Made by a program: the position numbers and the translations under genes
The notes under the pieces: generated by a model
What the model was told of the DNA's origin: nothing
The model's database searches: none
Seen by the model: the letters and a program-made list of their open reading frames with translations, nothing else
Shown here: one piece after another, positions 1 to 9,103 of the stretch
Layout of the letters: each line of letters begins with the position of its first letter
Position numbering within the stretch: position 1 is the first letter of the stretch
NCBI RefSeq assembly: GCF_025751585.1
Contig: NZ_JAOWKX010000006.1
Coordinates: 75,099 to 139,098, forward strand
Reading direction: 5' to 3'
DNA: 64,000 nucleotides
DNA from: Fluctibacter corallii
Lineage (GTDB): Bacteria > Pseudomonadota > Gammaproteobacteria > Enterobacterales > Alteromonadaceae

Positions 1-133
1 CGAATTGTTTAAGCTCATCACGCGAATAAACAATGAGTCGTTTAGGCTTAGCATGTTGAAGAATATGCGTGATATAGCGCTTCCCAAAAGAGCCAGTGCC
101 ACCGGTAATTAAAATTGCTTTATTATTAAACAT
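1..133 (-). CDS. pseB: PseB, UDP-GlcNAc 4,6-dehydratase (inverting), N-terminal fragment
   Basis: Only the first 44 codons are in the window; the gene runs off the left edge. The visible protein starts MFNNKAILITGGTGSFGKRY, an NAD(P)-binding Rossmann GxxGxxG loop (TGGTGSFG) typical of extended SDR enzymes, and continues with YSRDELKQF, a segment characteristic of the PseB/FlaA1 family. PseB makes the first intermediate of CMP-pseudaminic acid, the nonulosonic acid that decorates flagellin in many polar-flagellated bacteria. The ATG overlaps the TAA stop of the upstream Maf gene by one base (TAATG), so translation is probably coupled. The position next to a Maf glycosyltransferase and flagellins supports the flagellin-glycosylation role. 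A related 4,6-dehydratase cannot be excluded from 44 residues. Confidence 0.82.
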   Translation of the reverse strand, partial: MFNNKAILITGGTGSFGKRYITHILQHAKPKRLIVYSRDELKQF

Positions 134-3100
134 TACTCTATTTTCCTATCAGCTTCCGCTTTCCAAGACTCAACTCTTTTTTCACAATCTGAAAAATTTC
201 GTTCTATCGAAGCAACGACAAGCTCTTCAGGTATATAATTAAGTATCAGCTCATCCGGTTGCGGAGCTCTGGTGTTTTGTCTAGCACGATTTTCCAGAGA
301 ATCTAACAAGGTTGCGTCATCTCTTGGTAAAGCATAGTAACTAGAAAACTCCAACCAGGTAGTATTAAATTGGTTAGATAAAGACTCATTTTCTATCGTA
401 TTTCTCTTACTAGTCGCACCTTCAAAAACTTCGACTTTAGGATAAAAGAGTTTGTATTTATCGGCAGACAAAACATACATCAGCATGCAATATGCACGCA
501 TTTTATCCCCATTCAATATTTCAATATCAGGATTCAATTCAAATAACCAATCCTTTCCTTGAAAGCCTTGCATTACAGACAAGCGAGGATCTAAATCTAT
601 CATTTTCAAGCAACGTGCTAATGAGTATTCACTCTCTCCACAAACAATCCCTTTTACAAAATCTACCTTACTCTTTACATTCAATATTTCATTAGTCACA
701 TTAGCGGAGTCATTAATATCAACTATTAGCAGATCACACTCCGTACCTACTTGCAAAGAATTAATTGCGGTTACTTCTAATTTAAAGTCGTAATAATTAG
801 ACAATCGCTTAAAATTAGCAATCATCTTAGCTTCTTCAGAAAGCACAATTACATGCTTTTTCTTCAAAAGAGCGTGTAACTTCTTTTCAATTCGATGACT
901 GGATAGAGAAGAGCAAAAATCAGTATCTAAATTAAAATTTAAAACAGCTTCTTTTATATCTTTGAAAGTCGTCAACCAACGCAAACGTTGCTGATTAATG
1001 TGTTCCAGCTTTTCCTTGTCACTCAATGCCGTTCTCAGTAACTTAGTAAATGCCACATTGACAAAGTTAATCGTACCGTAAAGATAATAGAAAAGAAGTG
1101 AAGCACCATTTTGGTAAGATGCAAACATCATAGACTTCACTCGTTCGATATACTCTTCAACTTCAGACAAATTAGAAATTTCAGATTCAGTCAGAGTAAT
1201 CATTGCTGAAATTTCTTTATCTAAGGTGGCAGCAGAATACTTAGCATTGAACTCCTCATCAAAACGGGTGAAGTCGATGAGTTGATAACAGTCATCCAAT
1301 ATTCTTTCGACAGTCTTTTTCTTCAATTCAGGCGATGATGTAATCAGAAAGTCGTCTATTCGTAACGGGATTGCACCCGCAATATACGCCCCCTCTCCCG
1401 CGTTGTAACAACTCCCAGAATAAGATTCTAATGTTTGCTCAATTATGTGCTTTGCAACTCTGAACTCATGCTTCGTAAATACGTAAGGAACGAAGTTTCC
1501 TTTAATTGCAATCGACGTATTAGTAGATGCTTTAAAATCATATAGCGGTTTTCCGTCATCACTGTAATATCCGCTCTGTTTCGAGTGATGATTGTCAGGA
1601 TGCTCAAATCCAAGATCAACACCAATTAAATATATATCAACAAAACCGAGCGTTTTAAAAAGATTTAAACTGAAATTCGTTACAGTAGGGAATGCAAATT
1701 TCAATACGGAAAAACGCTCTTCTCCAGCGACACTAAGGATAGACGTTGTAGATGACTCTCCCTCTTTAAATGCAATAAGCTTTTCTTTAAACAGAGCTGC
1801 TGTATCAGGGTGAACACCATTACATGTAATAAGATCTATTTTTTGCAGATAATCATGACTACCGATTCTAGAACACCAATCAAAAGTCGCCCGATTTTGT
1901 TCAATCTCAGCATGAAAATCCGGTGTAATGCCATTTTTATGTAAGACCTGAAGTGACGTGCCGCAACTGACAATTATCGCTTTATCCACCAAAGATTTAA
2001 GAGTCAATATTTTAGAGTCTAAAGATGGACCGTTTCCTACTAAAATAACAGGCACTTCCTTATTTTCAATGGAAAGGCAAGCGCTAGGGTTACGAATTAA
2101 ATGACGAAATTGTCGTTTAATCCCTATCCGGGTTTGTGAAATCCCATACCTGGCATGATCAAAGTACTCCCCCATCGCAATCACAACCTGAAGTTGTTCT
2201 CTTAATTGCGCCATTGTCTCGTTAAGCAAAGCATTGTAATAGCCGCTGATAAAATACGTTTCGGCGAGTATATACGGACCAATTGAATAGAACTGATTCA
2301 ATAAATCTCGAAATAAGCTCGTACCATCATCACCGATATTGATATAAATTCTATGCTCGCTCTTATCAATATTTTCTAAAATAGAATACCACTCAATAGA
2401 AAATAGTGATGCATAGAAAAAATCTCTATTAGGTTCACAGATAAAAACATTTTTAATATTATGAGATTGCAGGATACTCTCTAACCCATATCCAGAGCCT
2501 ATTCCAAAGAAAATTAACGATTTAATGTCTTCGGGTAAATCCGCTTTTTCTTCTTTAAGCTTGGATATGACTTTTTGCGTCTTTTTTACAAATCTATAAT
2601 GTAAGTAGTCTTTAAGCTTATTCCCATGATAATCGATTACAAGACCATCAATGTTTGGATTTTTTTTGAACTCGTTTAATTCTAATTCACATTCTGTTTT
2701 AGGGTTATCACCATACAAAAATGTGAGTTTATTATAATTTAGAAGATTCACACATCCATTTTTATCTTCAAGTGGAAGCCAGTATTTTGGTTCATAATTT
2801 GCAAATTCGTCAGCAATATTAGGAAAGTATTTTTCAAAGGCACGTATGTTTTTATCGTACGTAGACCGACTCGACTCCACATCATTAAAACTTGCAAGTT
2901 CAATATTATTAGACCATACCTCACAAAAGTCAGCTGAAATTTCGGTCGTTGAAAAAGAAATTCCACCACGCTCGATTTGCCCCCAAGCTCTTCTACTTAG
3001 GTCTTTATATACAGAATCAAAAACGGGATGGTTATAATGTTTATAGATAAAGAATGAATCAAAATTAATGTTATCTTTAAGCTCTTTTACATTGTCTATA

Positions 3101-3717
3101 ATGTCTCGACTATCTTTCCCAATTTGAAAAAAAACTGAACAGCCTTGCTGTCTCACTTTTTTAAAAATCGTATCCCAATTAGCAATCATTGAAGAACATA
3201 AAAAATATTGCTCTTCAGGCTCATAGATCACTAAATTTCGTACTCGAATCTTATCTAGTAAGAACTCAATGTGGTGACCTACTCCTAATCCCATCACGAT
3301 CAGTAACTCTATTTCATCACTTTTAACTTTATCAAAATGAGTTACGATATCTTTAAGAGAATCGGGGACATCTACGCAGTCACTTGAGCGCGTTTTTTCA
3401 GCAGTGTCATTTATATCCACTTTTAAGCACATATTGAAAAAAGCATCCACCTGACTACTAATTTCAAGCTTCGGTTTTAGGCCATACAATGCCCGCCCTG
3501 TACTAAAATCAACAATGTTAGCTTCCCCCCATTTATTAACAAATGGCGCGATATTTTGTGTTTTTCTATTTTGGATGGTGCTGACTAAAGAGGGAATATT
3601 TCTTAAAAAAGAGTTAATATTTACTTTTTGCTTTTCACTTATAAATTTTGCAAACTCTTCTTCTAACCTAACTTGTTCGGCATCTTCTGCGAGGTGATAT
3701 CGAATATTCTTAAGCAT
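133..3717 (-). CDS. maf: Giant Maf-type motility accessory factor / flagellin nonulosonate glycosyltransferase
   Basis: A 1194-residue cytoplasmic protein with no signal peptide or membrane segment. Around residue 562 it has GNGPSLD followed by a Rossmann-like domain with CGTSLQVLHKNGITPDFH, the signature of the Maf/DUF115 (6-hydroxymethylpterin pyrophosphokinase MptE-like) family. In polar-flagellated bacteria this family transfers pseudaminic or legionaminic acid to flagellin. The N-terminal half holds two related nucleotide-binding-like units: ELLIVMGLGVGHHIEFLL near residue 137, and KSLIFFGIGSGYGLESIL near residue 405. Each is followed by an xxCEP/xxYEP strand. Most Maf proteins have about 600-700 residues, so this one looks like a tandem N-terminal duplication. 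It is the last flagellar gene before pseB, whose start codon it overlaps. The family assignment is secure; the sugar donor is inferred from pseB. Confidence 0.85.
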   Translation of the reverse strand: MLKNIRYHLAEDAEQVRLEEEFAKFISEKQKVNINSFLRNIPSLVSTIQNRKTQNIAPFVNKWGEANIVDFSTGRALYGLKPKLEISSQVDAFFNMCLKVDINDTAEKTRSSDCVDVPDSLKDIVTHFDKVKSDEIELLIVMGLGVGHHIEFLLDKIRVRNLVIYEPEEQYFLCSSMIANWDTIFKKVRQQGCSVFFQIGKDSRDIIDNVKELKDNINFDSFFIYKHYNHPVFDSVYKDLSRRAWGQIERGGISFSTTEISADFCEVWSNNIELASFNDVESSRSTYDKNIRAFEKYFPNIADEFANYEPKYWLPLEDKNGCVNLLNYNKLTFLYGDNPKTECELELNEFKKNPNIDGLVIDYHGNKLKDYLHYRFVKKTQKVISKLKEEKADLPEDIKSLIFFGIGSGYGLESILQSHNIKNVFICEPNRDFFYASLFSIEWYSILENIDKSEHRIYINIGDDGTSLFRDLLNQFYSIGPYILAETYFISGYYNALLNETMAQLREQLQVVIAMGEYFDHARYGISQTRIGIKRQFRHLIRNPSACLSIENKEVPVILVGNGPSLDSKILTLKSLVDKAIIVSCGTSLQVLHKNGITPDFHAEIEQNRATFDWCSRIGSHDYLQKIDLITCNGVHPDTAALFKEKLIAFKEGESSTTSILSVAGEERFSVLKFAFPTVTNFSLNLFKTLGFVDIYLIGVDLGFEHPDNHHSKQSGYYSDDGKPLYDFKASTNTSIAIKGNFVPYVFTKHEFRVAKHIIEQTLESYSGSCYNAGEGAYIAGAIPLRIDDFLITSSPELKKKTVERILDDCYQLIDFTRFDEEFNAKYSAATLDKEISAMITLTESEISNLSEVEEYIERVKSMMFASYQNGASLLFYYLYGTINFVNVAFTKLLRTALSDKEKLEHINQQRLRWLTTFKDIKEAVLNFNLDTDFCSSLSSHRIEKKLHALLKKKHVIVLSEEAKMIANFKRLSNYYDFKLEVTAINSLQVGTECDLLIVDINDSANVTNEILNVKSKVDFVKGIVCGESEYSLARCLKMIDLDPRLSVMQGFQGKDWLFELNPDIEILNGDKMRAYCMLMYVLSADKYKLFYPKVEVFEGATSKRNTIENESLSNQFNTTWLEFSSYYALPRDDATLLDSLENRARQNTRAPQPDELILNYIPEELVVASIERNFSDCEKRVESWKAEADRKIE

Positions 3718-3720
3718 ATT

Positions 3721-4032
3721 TTATCTATATTTTTTTACTGCTTTTTGACCGCGCTTGAGAGAGGCTATACTTGACAATGACTCAGATAATAAGGACTTAA
3801 CATGTTCAGTTAATACTTTGTTCGCTTGCATTTCAGATTTAGCAAATTCTCGCTTCTCCGCCTCCGGCAAGGAAGCCAGAATTGATTCAATCAAATGATG
3901 TCTTTTCTCAATAATACTTAGTACTGAAGCCTCATCGACTTCTTCTAGTTCTAAAGCTTCATAGATCTCCTGATTTACGATGCGAAGGGAATCAGGAGTT
4001 GAGTCATGATCTAAATGTAGATTTATTTTCAC
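3721..4032 (-). CDS. FliT/FlaI-like flagellar chaperone candidate
   Basis: A 103-residue, highly charged, probably all-helical protein. It begins with GTG and overlaps the fliS stop codon by four bases (GTGA). Its place directly after fliD-fliS is that of fliT in enterobacteria and of flaI in Vibrio polar flagellum operons. FliT binds the FliD cap protein and the FlhDC regulator; no sequence motif here is strong enough to prove the same binding. The stop lies 3 bp before the Maf gene start, so the gene is in the same transcript. Function is assigned mainly from length, helical character and context. Confidence 0.5.
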   Translation of the reverse strand: MKINLHLDHDSTPDSLRIVNQEIYEALELEEVDEASVLSIIEKRHHLIESILASLPEAEKREFAKSEMQANKVLTEHVKSLLSESLSSIASLKRGQKAVKKYR

Positions 4033-4457
4033 ACGGCTTGTCGTTTTTGACGCTGCGCTTCATATGCCTGTTGTTTTGCATCTTCAGGGATTTGCGCCCA
4101 CGCATTTTTAATAGGTAGTAAAAGAGTAATCACTTCATCCATAATCTTCAAGTTATTCTGAATGTTAGCGTCAGTAATGCGCTGAATCATGTAATCGTAC
4201 AACGCAAACAAATTGTCAGTAACTTCACTCTCCACTGAAAAGTCAAGCGTGTCGCGAAGGTTAATTAGAATGGCAGAGACACGAGATAAATGCTCAGATT
4301 TTCCCTCGAAATCTTTACGTTCCATACAACCTTTCGCGTATGCCATGCGATCAAGAGCACCTTGCATTAACATAAGTGTTATCTTATGCGGATCAGCGTT
4401 AGCGATATCTTGCTTCAAGCTACCTTTTTTATATGCATTAATGCCTTTCAAAGCCAC
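4029..4457 (-). CDS. fliS: FliS, flagellin export chaperone
   Basis: A 142-residue protein with the FliS hallmarks: an N-terminal YKKGSLKQDIANADPHKITLMLMQGALDRMA segment (shown here in summary; the key parts are the Y, the PHKIT helix start and the LM.GAL.R motif) and a following four-helix region with LRDTLDF and LFALYDYMIQRI. FliS binds the C-terminal helices of flagellin in the cytosol, prevents premature polymerisation and guides subunits to the export gate. It lies 12 bp after fliD and overlaps the next gene by 4 bp, giving a tight fliD-fliS-(fliT) unit. Length is slightly above the usual 125-135 residues because of a basic Q/R-rich tail. Confidence 0.93.
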   Translation of the reverse strand: MALKGINAYKKGSLKQDIANADPHKITLMLMQGALDRMAYAKGCMERKDFEGKSEHLSRVSAILINLRDTLDFSVESEVTDNLFALYDYMIQRITDANIQNNLKIMDEVITLLLPIKNAWAQIPEDAKQQAYEAQRQKRQAV

Positions 4458-4469
4458 TGTACAGTCTCC

Positions 4470-5930
4470 TTATAACCCACCTAGCGCAGCCATCAGGGCA
4501 TTACCAGTTTGATTCAGTCTCGCGACTGTTTGGTCGAGGTTTAAGTATTTGCCACGTAAAATTTGTTCGTAGCTTAACATACGCAATTCAAATTGCTCAC
4601 GTTCAGTAGACAATTGATCTTTCTCATCTTTTACTGAACGTTCACGCGACGACAATAACCCGCTAAAGGTAGTGTACTCTTTTACATAGTCGTAAAGATT
4701 TCTAGCAACACCATCGTCTGTATTCGAGAAAAGATTAGCAATTTCGTCAAAGTTGTTATCTAGTGCGTCTTTTAGGCGATCTTCACCGCTTTTTAAACCA
4801 AATTCCGACGTCGTACCAATCTCCAAGTCGCCATCATCATTAAATTGGATACCTATCTGAAATAATCCCCCTAACGCAGAGGACTCCACGCTTGAGCTGA
4901 CAATATTCGCAAGCCCAGTCTGGATACTTCTTACCATAAAGTCACCAGCCAAAGCCCCGTCTTCCTCAAGCTCAGATTCACCGTACTTTGTCAGTGTTTT
5001 AATTTCCTTATTCAGCGCATTGAAGTTTTCGACGAAGTCTCGAATTTTCTTTTCAACGCCCTCTTTGTCATAACCAATAGACAACGTTGATGCTTGAAAA
5101 TTATTCGTCGCATCTTTGGGAGACAATTCCGTCGCTTCGAAAGAAACGTTTTGGATGGTATTGTTAAACTTATTTGTCTGGCTTTCGACGAGAATCCCAT
5201 CGATGGTAGCCTGTGCATTTTGCGCACTTTTAATGGGAGTCAGATATGTAGCCGTCTCGGTTGAATCTGTCGTGGCAACCTTTTGCAGTTCTGCAATGTC
5301 ATTATCATTGACAATTTGTAAGTCATTACCTGCCCCAGTCACTGACGATGAAAACACGAGCTTTGCACCACCGGTAGCCGTACCTGTGTCGATAATGTTC
5401 GCATTAACACCAAAATTACCGCTGGCCTTGTTGATTTCATTACGTAAATCAGTAAGGGACATACCTGCTGTAACATTGACAGAGAAGCTGTCACCCGTAG
5501 AGCCTATTTTGAATGTTAGGCTACCCGAGCCTGCGCTCAATACACTAGAGTTGGAGTTTGCATATCCACCTGATGCGGCGTCAGCTGTCTCAATACGGCT
5601 ACCACTTGCTAATTGCGTAACCGCAACCTTATAGTCACCTTCTAAGGCACTATTAGAGGCTTCCGCAGTGAAAGGTGTGACAGATTCGCTTGGGTTCGTA
5701 ACTTTAGGTTCTCGGCCTTTCAGGTTGAAGTCACTTCGCAAGTCATCAACCGACTTTAAAAAGTCACTCATCTTAGACTTTAGTTTGCCAATACCCGATA
5801 TAGTCGCATCAAGTGATTTCTCTTTGTTATCGAGCCTATCTTGCTTGGGCTTACGCTCAGCTTCAATTAACTGATTAACTAAATCATCTAACGCTAACCC
5901 AGAACCAACACCTAATGACTGGATTGTCAT
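4470..5930 (-). CDS. fliD: FliD, flagellar filament cap protein
   Basis: A 486-residue filament cap (HAP2). The N-terminus (MTIQSLGVGSGLALDDLVNQL) is the classic FliD_N start, where the helix mediates pentamer contacts and export. The centre is beta-rich and carries Ser/Thr/Ala-rich stretches including SGGYANSNSSVLSAGSGSL. The C-terminal part (residues about 240-470) has the FliD_C coiled-coil region ending in a helix with REQFELRMLSYEQILRGKYLNLD and VARLNQTGNALMAAL. FliD sits at the filament tip and folds incoming flagellin. The gene follows flaG by 20 bp and precedes fliS by 12 bp, so flaG-fliD-fliS-fliT-maf-pseB are probably co-transcribed, with some readthrough from the flagellin upstream. 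Confidence 0.95.
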   Translation of the reverse strand: MTIQSLGVGSGLALDDLVNQLIEAERKPKQDRLDNKEKSLDATISGIGKLKSKMSDFLKSVDDLRSDFNLKGREPKVTNPSESVTPFTAEASNSALEGDYKVAVTQLASGSRIETADAASGGYANSNSSVLSAGSGSLTFKIGSTGDSFSVNVTAGMSLTDLRNEINKASGNFGVNANIIDTGTATGGAKLVFSSSVTGAGNDLQIVNDNDIAELQKVATTDSTETATYLTPIKSAQNAQATIDGILVESQTNKFNNTIQNVSFEATELSPKDATNNFQASTLSIGYDKEGVEKKIRDFVENFNALNKEIKTLTKYGESELEEDGALAGDFMVRSIQTGLANIVSSSVESSALGGLFQIGIQFNDDGDLEIGTTSEFGLKSGEDRLKDALDNNFDEIANLFSNTDDGVARNLYDYVKEYTTFSGLLSSRERSVKDEKDQLSTEREQFELRMLSYEQILRGKYLNLDQTVARLNQTGNALMAALGGL

Positions 5931-5950
5931 GACGAACCTCTCACATTACA

Positions 5951-6376
5951 TTAAACTTGCTTGTTGAATAGCACTCCTACGGCTGTCCCTACATCTGTTT
6001 GCAGTTCTTTAATCCGTTTCGACAGCGCCAGTACCTCTTCTGAAGGTATTTGCCTGATCACTTCACCTGATTCAGAATCCGTGACCTTGACAACCTGTCG
6101 CTTGCTGGCCTCATCTACAGAAAATTGCAGGCTACGGTTGTTTGATTGAACAAACTCACTGATCTCTGCAACGGCTTTTTCTATCGAGCCAGCATTAACT
6201 TCAACATTCTCTTTAGTATCGGCAAAATCTGCCTCAACTTTACTCTTTTTCTCAGATTCAGCTTGCGCTACTTTCTGCTCTTTTTCTGACTCAGCAGCAA
6301 TATCGGAGCGCGGCTCCTGCTGAGACGTAGACCTTAAAGCAAAATTCTGACCAGCTTGTGAAATATTTACTTCCAC
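5951..6376 (-). CDS. flaG: FlaG, filament-length associated protein
   Basis: A 141-residue protein. The first half is low-complexity and charged (EKEQKVAQAESEKKSKVEAD). The second half is the FlaG domain, with LQFSVDEASKRQVVKVTDSESGEVIRQIPSEEVL recognisable by its core: F.VDE, .VVKV.D..SGEVIRQIP.EE. FlaG is found in polar-flagellum operons between flagellin and fliD and influences filament length, as here. It begins 91 bp after the stop of flagellin 1. That spacer contains a hairpin (GAGGGATAC pairing with GTGTCCCCTC, around 6384-6424) but no obvious T-run, so flagellin-1 transcripts may continue into flaG. Confidence 0.88.
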   Translation of the reverse strand: MEVNISQAGQNFALRSTSQQEPRSDIAAESEKEQKVAQAESEKKSKVEADFADTKENVEVNAGSIEKAVAEISEFVQSNNRSLQFSVDEASKRQVVKVTDSESGEVIRQIPSEEVLALSKRIKELQTDVGTAVGVLFNKQV

Positions 6377-6467
6377 CTTTCACCTCCACTCAGAAGAATG
6401 AGGGGACACTTACCTAAGTATAGTATCCCTCTCACTTTAAACCCAGCGGCGATCTGTTCGGATATTG

Positions 6468-7292
6468 TTAGCCTAGCAACGACAGTGCCGACTGTGGGCG
6501 CTGGTTTGCCTGACTTAACACCGACAATGATGCCTGCTGAATGATCTGGTTACGCGTCAATTCTGCAGTTTCTGCCGCAAAATCGGTATCACGAATACGT
6601 GCACGTGCACCAGAAATGTTTTCAGAAATACTACTTAAGTTACGAATAGTAGACTGGAAACGGTTTTGAAGTGCACCCAAATCGGCTCGAACAGAACCAA
6701 TAGTAGAAATTGCCGCATCGACTGCAGTCAATGTTGCCGAGGCTTGTGCTGTAGTGGCAACAGAGTTCGAACCAAGGCTCAACCCTGATGTACCAAAGCC
6801 ACCGCTTCTAGAAAGGTTGACTGAAATCGTCTGTCCACCATTCGCACCCACTAGGAAGGCCGCAGAATAACTACCCGTTAGCAGATCAACACCCGCGAAT
6901 TGGGTGGTAGAACTGATACGCGAGATTTCTAACTTCAGTGCGGATACTTCTTTCTGAAGTGCTGCACGGTCAGACGACGAGTTGATACCGTTTTGTGACT
7001 GTACCGCCAATTGACGAATACGTTGAAGTGACGTGGTTACCTCTGCCAACGCCCCTTCAGCCGTTTGCGTCAAAGAAATCGCATCGTTTGCATTACGTAC
7101 AGCTTGGTTCAAGCCCTGAATCTGACTGGTTAGACGATCAGAAACCTGAAGACCTGCCGCATCATCCGCGGCACGGTTGATACGAAAGCCCGACGACAAT
7201 CTCTCAAATGACGTGTTCAGTCTTTGCCCTACATCAAACAATTGACGTTGAGCATTGATAGATGACACATTCGTGTTCACATACAAAGTCAT
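6468..7292 (-). CDS. Flagellin paralog 1 (FliC family, class A)
   Basis: A 274-residue flagellin. The D0/D1 N-terminus ([20 protein letters not shown]) and C-terminus ([20 protein letters not shown], ending LSLLG) are textbook. The short central part has no large D2/D3 domain. A longer reading frame begins 57 bp upstream, but the ATG at 7292 is preceded by a strong AGGAGG and matches the start of all its paralogs, so it is preferred. It is the most C-terminally placed of six tandem copies and belongs with paralogs 4-6 by [20 protein letters not shown] sigma28-type promoter lies about 165 bp upstream. The protein is exported through the flagellar type III apparatus and polymerises into the filament. 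Confidence 0.95.
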   Translation of the reverse strand: MTLYVNTNVSSINAQRQLFDVGQRLNTSFERLSSGFRINRAADDAAGLQVSDRLTSQIQGLNQAVRNANDAISLTQTAEGALAEVTTSLQRIRQLAVQSQNGINSSSDRAALQKEVSALKLEISRISSTTQFAGVDLLTGSYSAAFLVGANGGQTISVNLSRSGGFGTSGLSLGSNSVATTAQASATLTAVDAAISTIGSVRADLGALQNRFQSTIRNLSSISENISGARARIRDTDFAAETAELTRNQIIQQASLSVLSQANQRPQSALSLLG

Positions 7293-7457
7293 AATATACC
7301 TCCTGAGAACTGGCCTGGGCTTCTCACACCACCGAACAGTTCGCCTCAATTCAGCTTTCGAGCCCCCGCTCTACTCGCTGCCTCAATTTTTTGAAGTCAG
7401 GTACCTCAACCTCACTTCAAAAACCTCAAAAAAGTTTAAAACTCCCCTCAGCTATCG

Positions 7458-7484
7458 TTATCGACATGACTTGAAGCATCTTTA
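7458..7484 (-). promoter_or_regulatory. Sigma28 (FliA) promoter of flagellin 1
   Basis: Read on the minus strand the site is TAAAG, 14 nt, GTCGATAA. The same spacing and almost the same boxes occur before flagellins 4, 5 and 6 and before flgM. It gives a leader of roughly 155 nt before the ATG at 7292. That leader contains several TTGAGG repeats but not the hairpin shared by flagellins 4-6. Confidence 0.75.
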
Positions 7485-7499
7485 GTTTTTTTTTCATTT

Positions 7500-7760
7500 T
7501 TTTTAGAAAAAAGATTAAAATATTTATATCCAATTGATTTTTAACACTTTTATTTTTCAATTTTTATATGAGTGAATCTGCTAAATGCAGCAACGCAAAG
7601 GAAGGATATATGTCTACGGACAGCGATTTTCGTAGTATTTAGCGTAAATTTAAGATGAAAAGGGTGATGTACCAAAAGTATGGCACACAAACTGCTTAGG
7701 TATTGGCAGATATAATCAGGTATGATAAAAAAGACAATAAATTGACGACTTGATTGTAAA
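7500..7760. other. AT-rich spacer without a recognisable gene
   Basis: This stretch between the flagellin 1 promoter and the flagellin 2 terminator is AT-rich. I see no coding pattern, no start with a ribosome-binding site and no clear repeat in it. Confidence 0.5.
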
Positions 7761-7763
7761 AAT

Positions 7764-7791
7764 AAAAAAGGCCGGGCCAAATGACCCGACC
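7764..7791 (-). terminator. Intrinsic terminator of flagellin 2
   Basis: On the minus strand a GGTCGGG / CCCGGCC hairpin (one G-T pair, 8-nt loop) is followed by a run of T (TTTTTT). It lies about 200 nt after the stop of flagellin 2, which makes a long 3' untranslated region. Confidence 0.75.
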
Positions 7792-7794
7792 AAC

Positions 7795-7819
7795 TTGCTC
7801 ACGTTAGGAGATAGAGCAA
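7795..7819 (-). promoter_or_regulatory. Flagellin 3'-UTR hairpin with RBS-complementary loop (copy 1)
   Basis: Stem TTGCTC/GAGCAA (6 bp) around a 13-nt loop. On the transcribed minus strand the loop contains TCTCCTAACGT, the exact complement of the ACGTTAGGAGA-type ribosome-binding sites of flagellins 2 and 3. It sits immediately before the terminator. Copies with different stems occur at 10510-10538 and 13083-13109. Function is unknown. Confidence 0.5.
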
Positions 7820-7852
7820 ATTCAGTTTCCGTCCGGCTGGCAGGGTTAGAGA

Positions 7853-7985
7853 ATGAACACTGGCCTCTCAACCATACTTCTACACTCTCAGTCCTGTTAG
7901 TCGGCGTTTTCCCTCCTTGGATTTGCCAGTGTCATACCTTTGACACCTTAGGGTTGGCCTCTCAATTCCTACCCTCTCGAAATCA
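7853..7985 (-). other. Leader-like relic without a flagellin gene
   Basis: This 3' region of flagellin 2 contains, in minus-strand order, GAGAGGCC, then GGACTGAGAGTGTA, then a second GAGAGGCCAGTG. In front of flagellins 4-6 the same motifs (GAGAGGCCAGTG, then a hairpin, then GGACTGAGAGTGTA) form the 5' leader that ends at the start codon. Here no flagellin follows. The simplest reading is the scar of a deleted flagellin copy or of recombination between leaders. The boundaries are approximate. Confidence 0.45.
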
Positions 7986-7994
7986 TTATGTTAA

Positions 7995-8825
7995 TTAGCC
8001 ACCTAGCAAACTTAGCGCTGCTTGGGGACGTTGGTTTGCCTGCGACAATACCGTTGTACTGGCTTGCTGAATGATCTGCCAGCGGGTTAATTCTGCCGTT
8101 TCGGTGGCAAAATCTGTATCACGAATTCGCGATCTTGCCGCAGACACATTCTGCGAAATATTACTCAAGTTCCGAATCGTTGACTGAAAGCGATTCTGAA
8201 TAGCACCCAAGTCAGCCCGTTTAGCATCTATTATGGATATTGCCGCGTCTACTAATGACATTGCCGCAGATGCTTGGGGCGCAGTTGCTACCGACGTATT
8301 TTGTCCGTTGAACAACCCCGATGCGCCAAAGCCACCAGGCCGAGAAATGTTGACACTAATAAATTGCCCGGCATTAGCGCCCACCAAAAATACCGCGGAA
8401 TATGTTCCATTGAGCACATTCACGCCAGCAAACTGCGTAGTGGTCGCGATACGGCTAATTTCTAACTTCAATGCCGACACTTCTTTTTGCAGCGCTAATC
8501 GGTCAGTCGACGAGTTAATCCCGTTTTGAGACTGCACCGCCAGCACCCGAATTCTCTGTAATGCGGTGGTTATTTCTTGTAACGCACCTTCAGCAGTTTG
8601 AGACAAAGAGATCCCGTCATTGGCATTTCTAACGGCCTGATCCAAGCCCATAATTTGGGAGGTCATTCTGTCTGAAATTTGCAGCCCTGCCGCATCGTCT
8701 TTCGCACTATTAATTCTAAATCCTGAAGACAGTCGCTCGAATGCAGTATTCAGTTGATTACTCGAGGTAAATAACTGCCGTCTCGCATTTAGCGAAGACA
8801 CATTCGTGTTTACATATAAGCTCAT
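7995..8825 (-). CDS. Flagellin paralog 2 (FliC family, class B)
   Basis: A 276-residue flagellin with conserved D0/D1 ends. With paralog 3 it forms a separate subclass, marked by [45 protein letters not shown] and a final LLGG. Paralogs 1 and 4-6 have [21 protein letters not shown] and TRNQI at these places. The ribosome-binding site GTTAGGAGAGA lies just before the ATG. No sigma28 promoter of the type seen before the other paralogs is evident in the 230 nt upstream, so this copy may be controlled differently. A perfect 13-bp palindrome (GCACACTATGTGC, 8913-8925) lies about 90 nt upstream of the start. Confidence 0.94.
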   Translation of the reverse strand: MSLYVNTNVSSLNARRQLFTSSNQLNTAFERLSSGFRINSAKDDAAGLQISDRMTSQIMGLDQAVRNANDGISLSQTAEGALQEITTALQRIRVLAVQSQNGINSSTDRLALQKEVSALKLEISRIATTTQFAGVNVLNGTYSAVFLVGANAGQFISVNISRPGGFGASGLFNGQNTSVATAPQASAAMSLVDAAISIIDAKRADLGAIQNRFQSTIRNLSNISQNVSAARSRIRDTDFATETAELTRWQIIQQASTTVLSQANQRPQAALSLLGG

Positions 8826-9103
8826 TGTTCTCTCCTAACATGCACAACAGCCTATGTTTTTATTGTTATCAGGCATAAGTGCTTAATAAATTTCAGCATT
8901 TAAATTTTGTTGGCACACTATGTGCTAAACTTTTAGTGTTAGTCAGTTTTCTGACTGGCACTTTTGCTGGGCTTAAGCCTGCAAATTTACGTTAGAGTGA
9001 GCGTAAGCTCGGGTCGACTGTCGGGATTGATGGCCTAATACCTCAATACCTCTCACTACCTCCTGGCGTCTTTTCCGCCAGTCGACTGTTCCTCTCAGGA
9101 ACA

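Noticed and set aside
8826..8900. Sigma28 promoter for flagellin 2 around TTAAG...CTGATAA
   Set aside because: The spacer is only 9 nt instead of 14-15, so it does not fit the other promoters.
8911..8926. Sigma54-like TGGCAC-N5-GTGCT on the plus strand
   Set aside because: It points away from flagellin 2 with no plus-strand gene downstream, and it coincides with a 13-bp palindrome.
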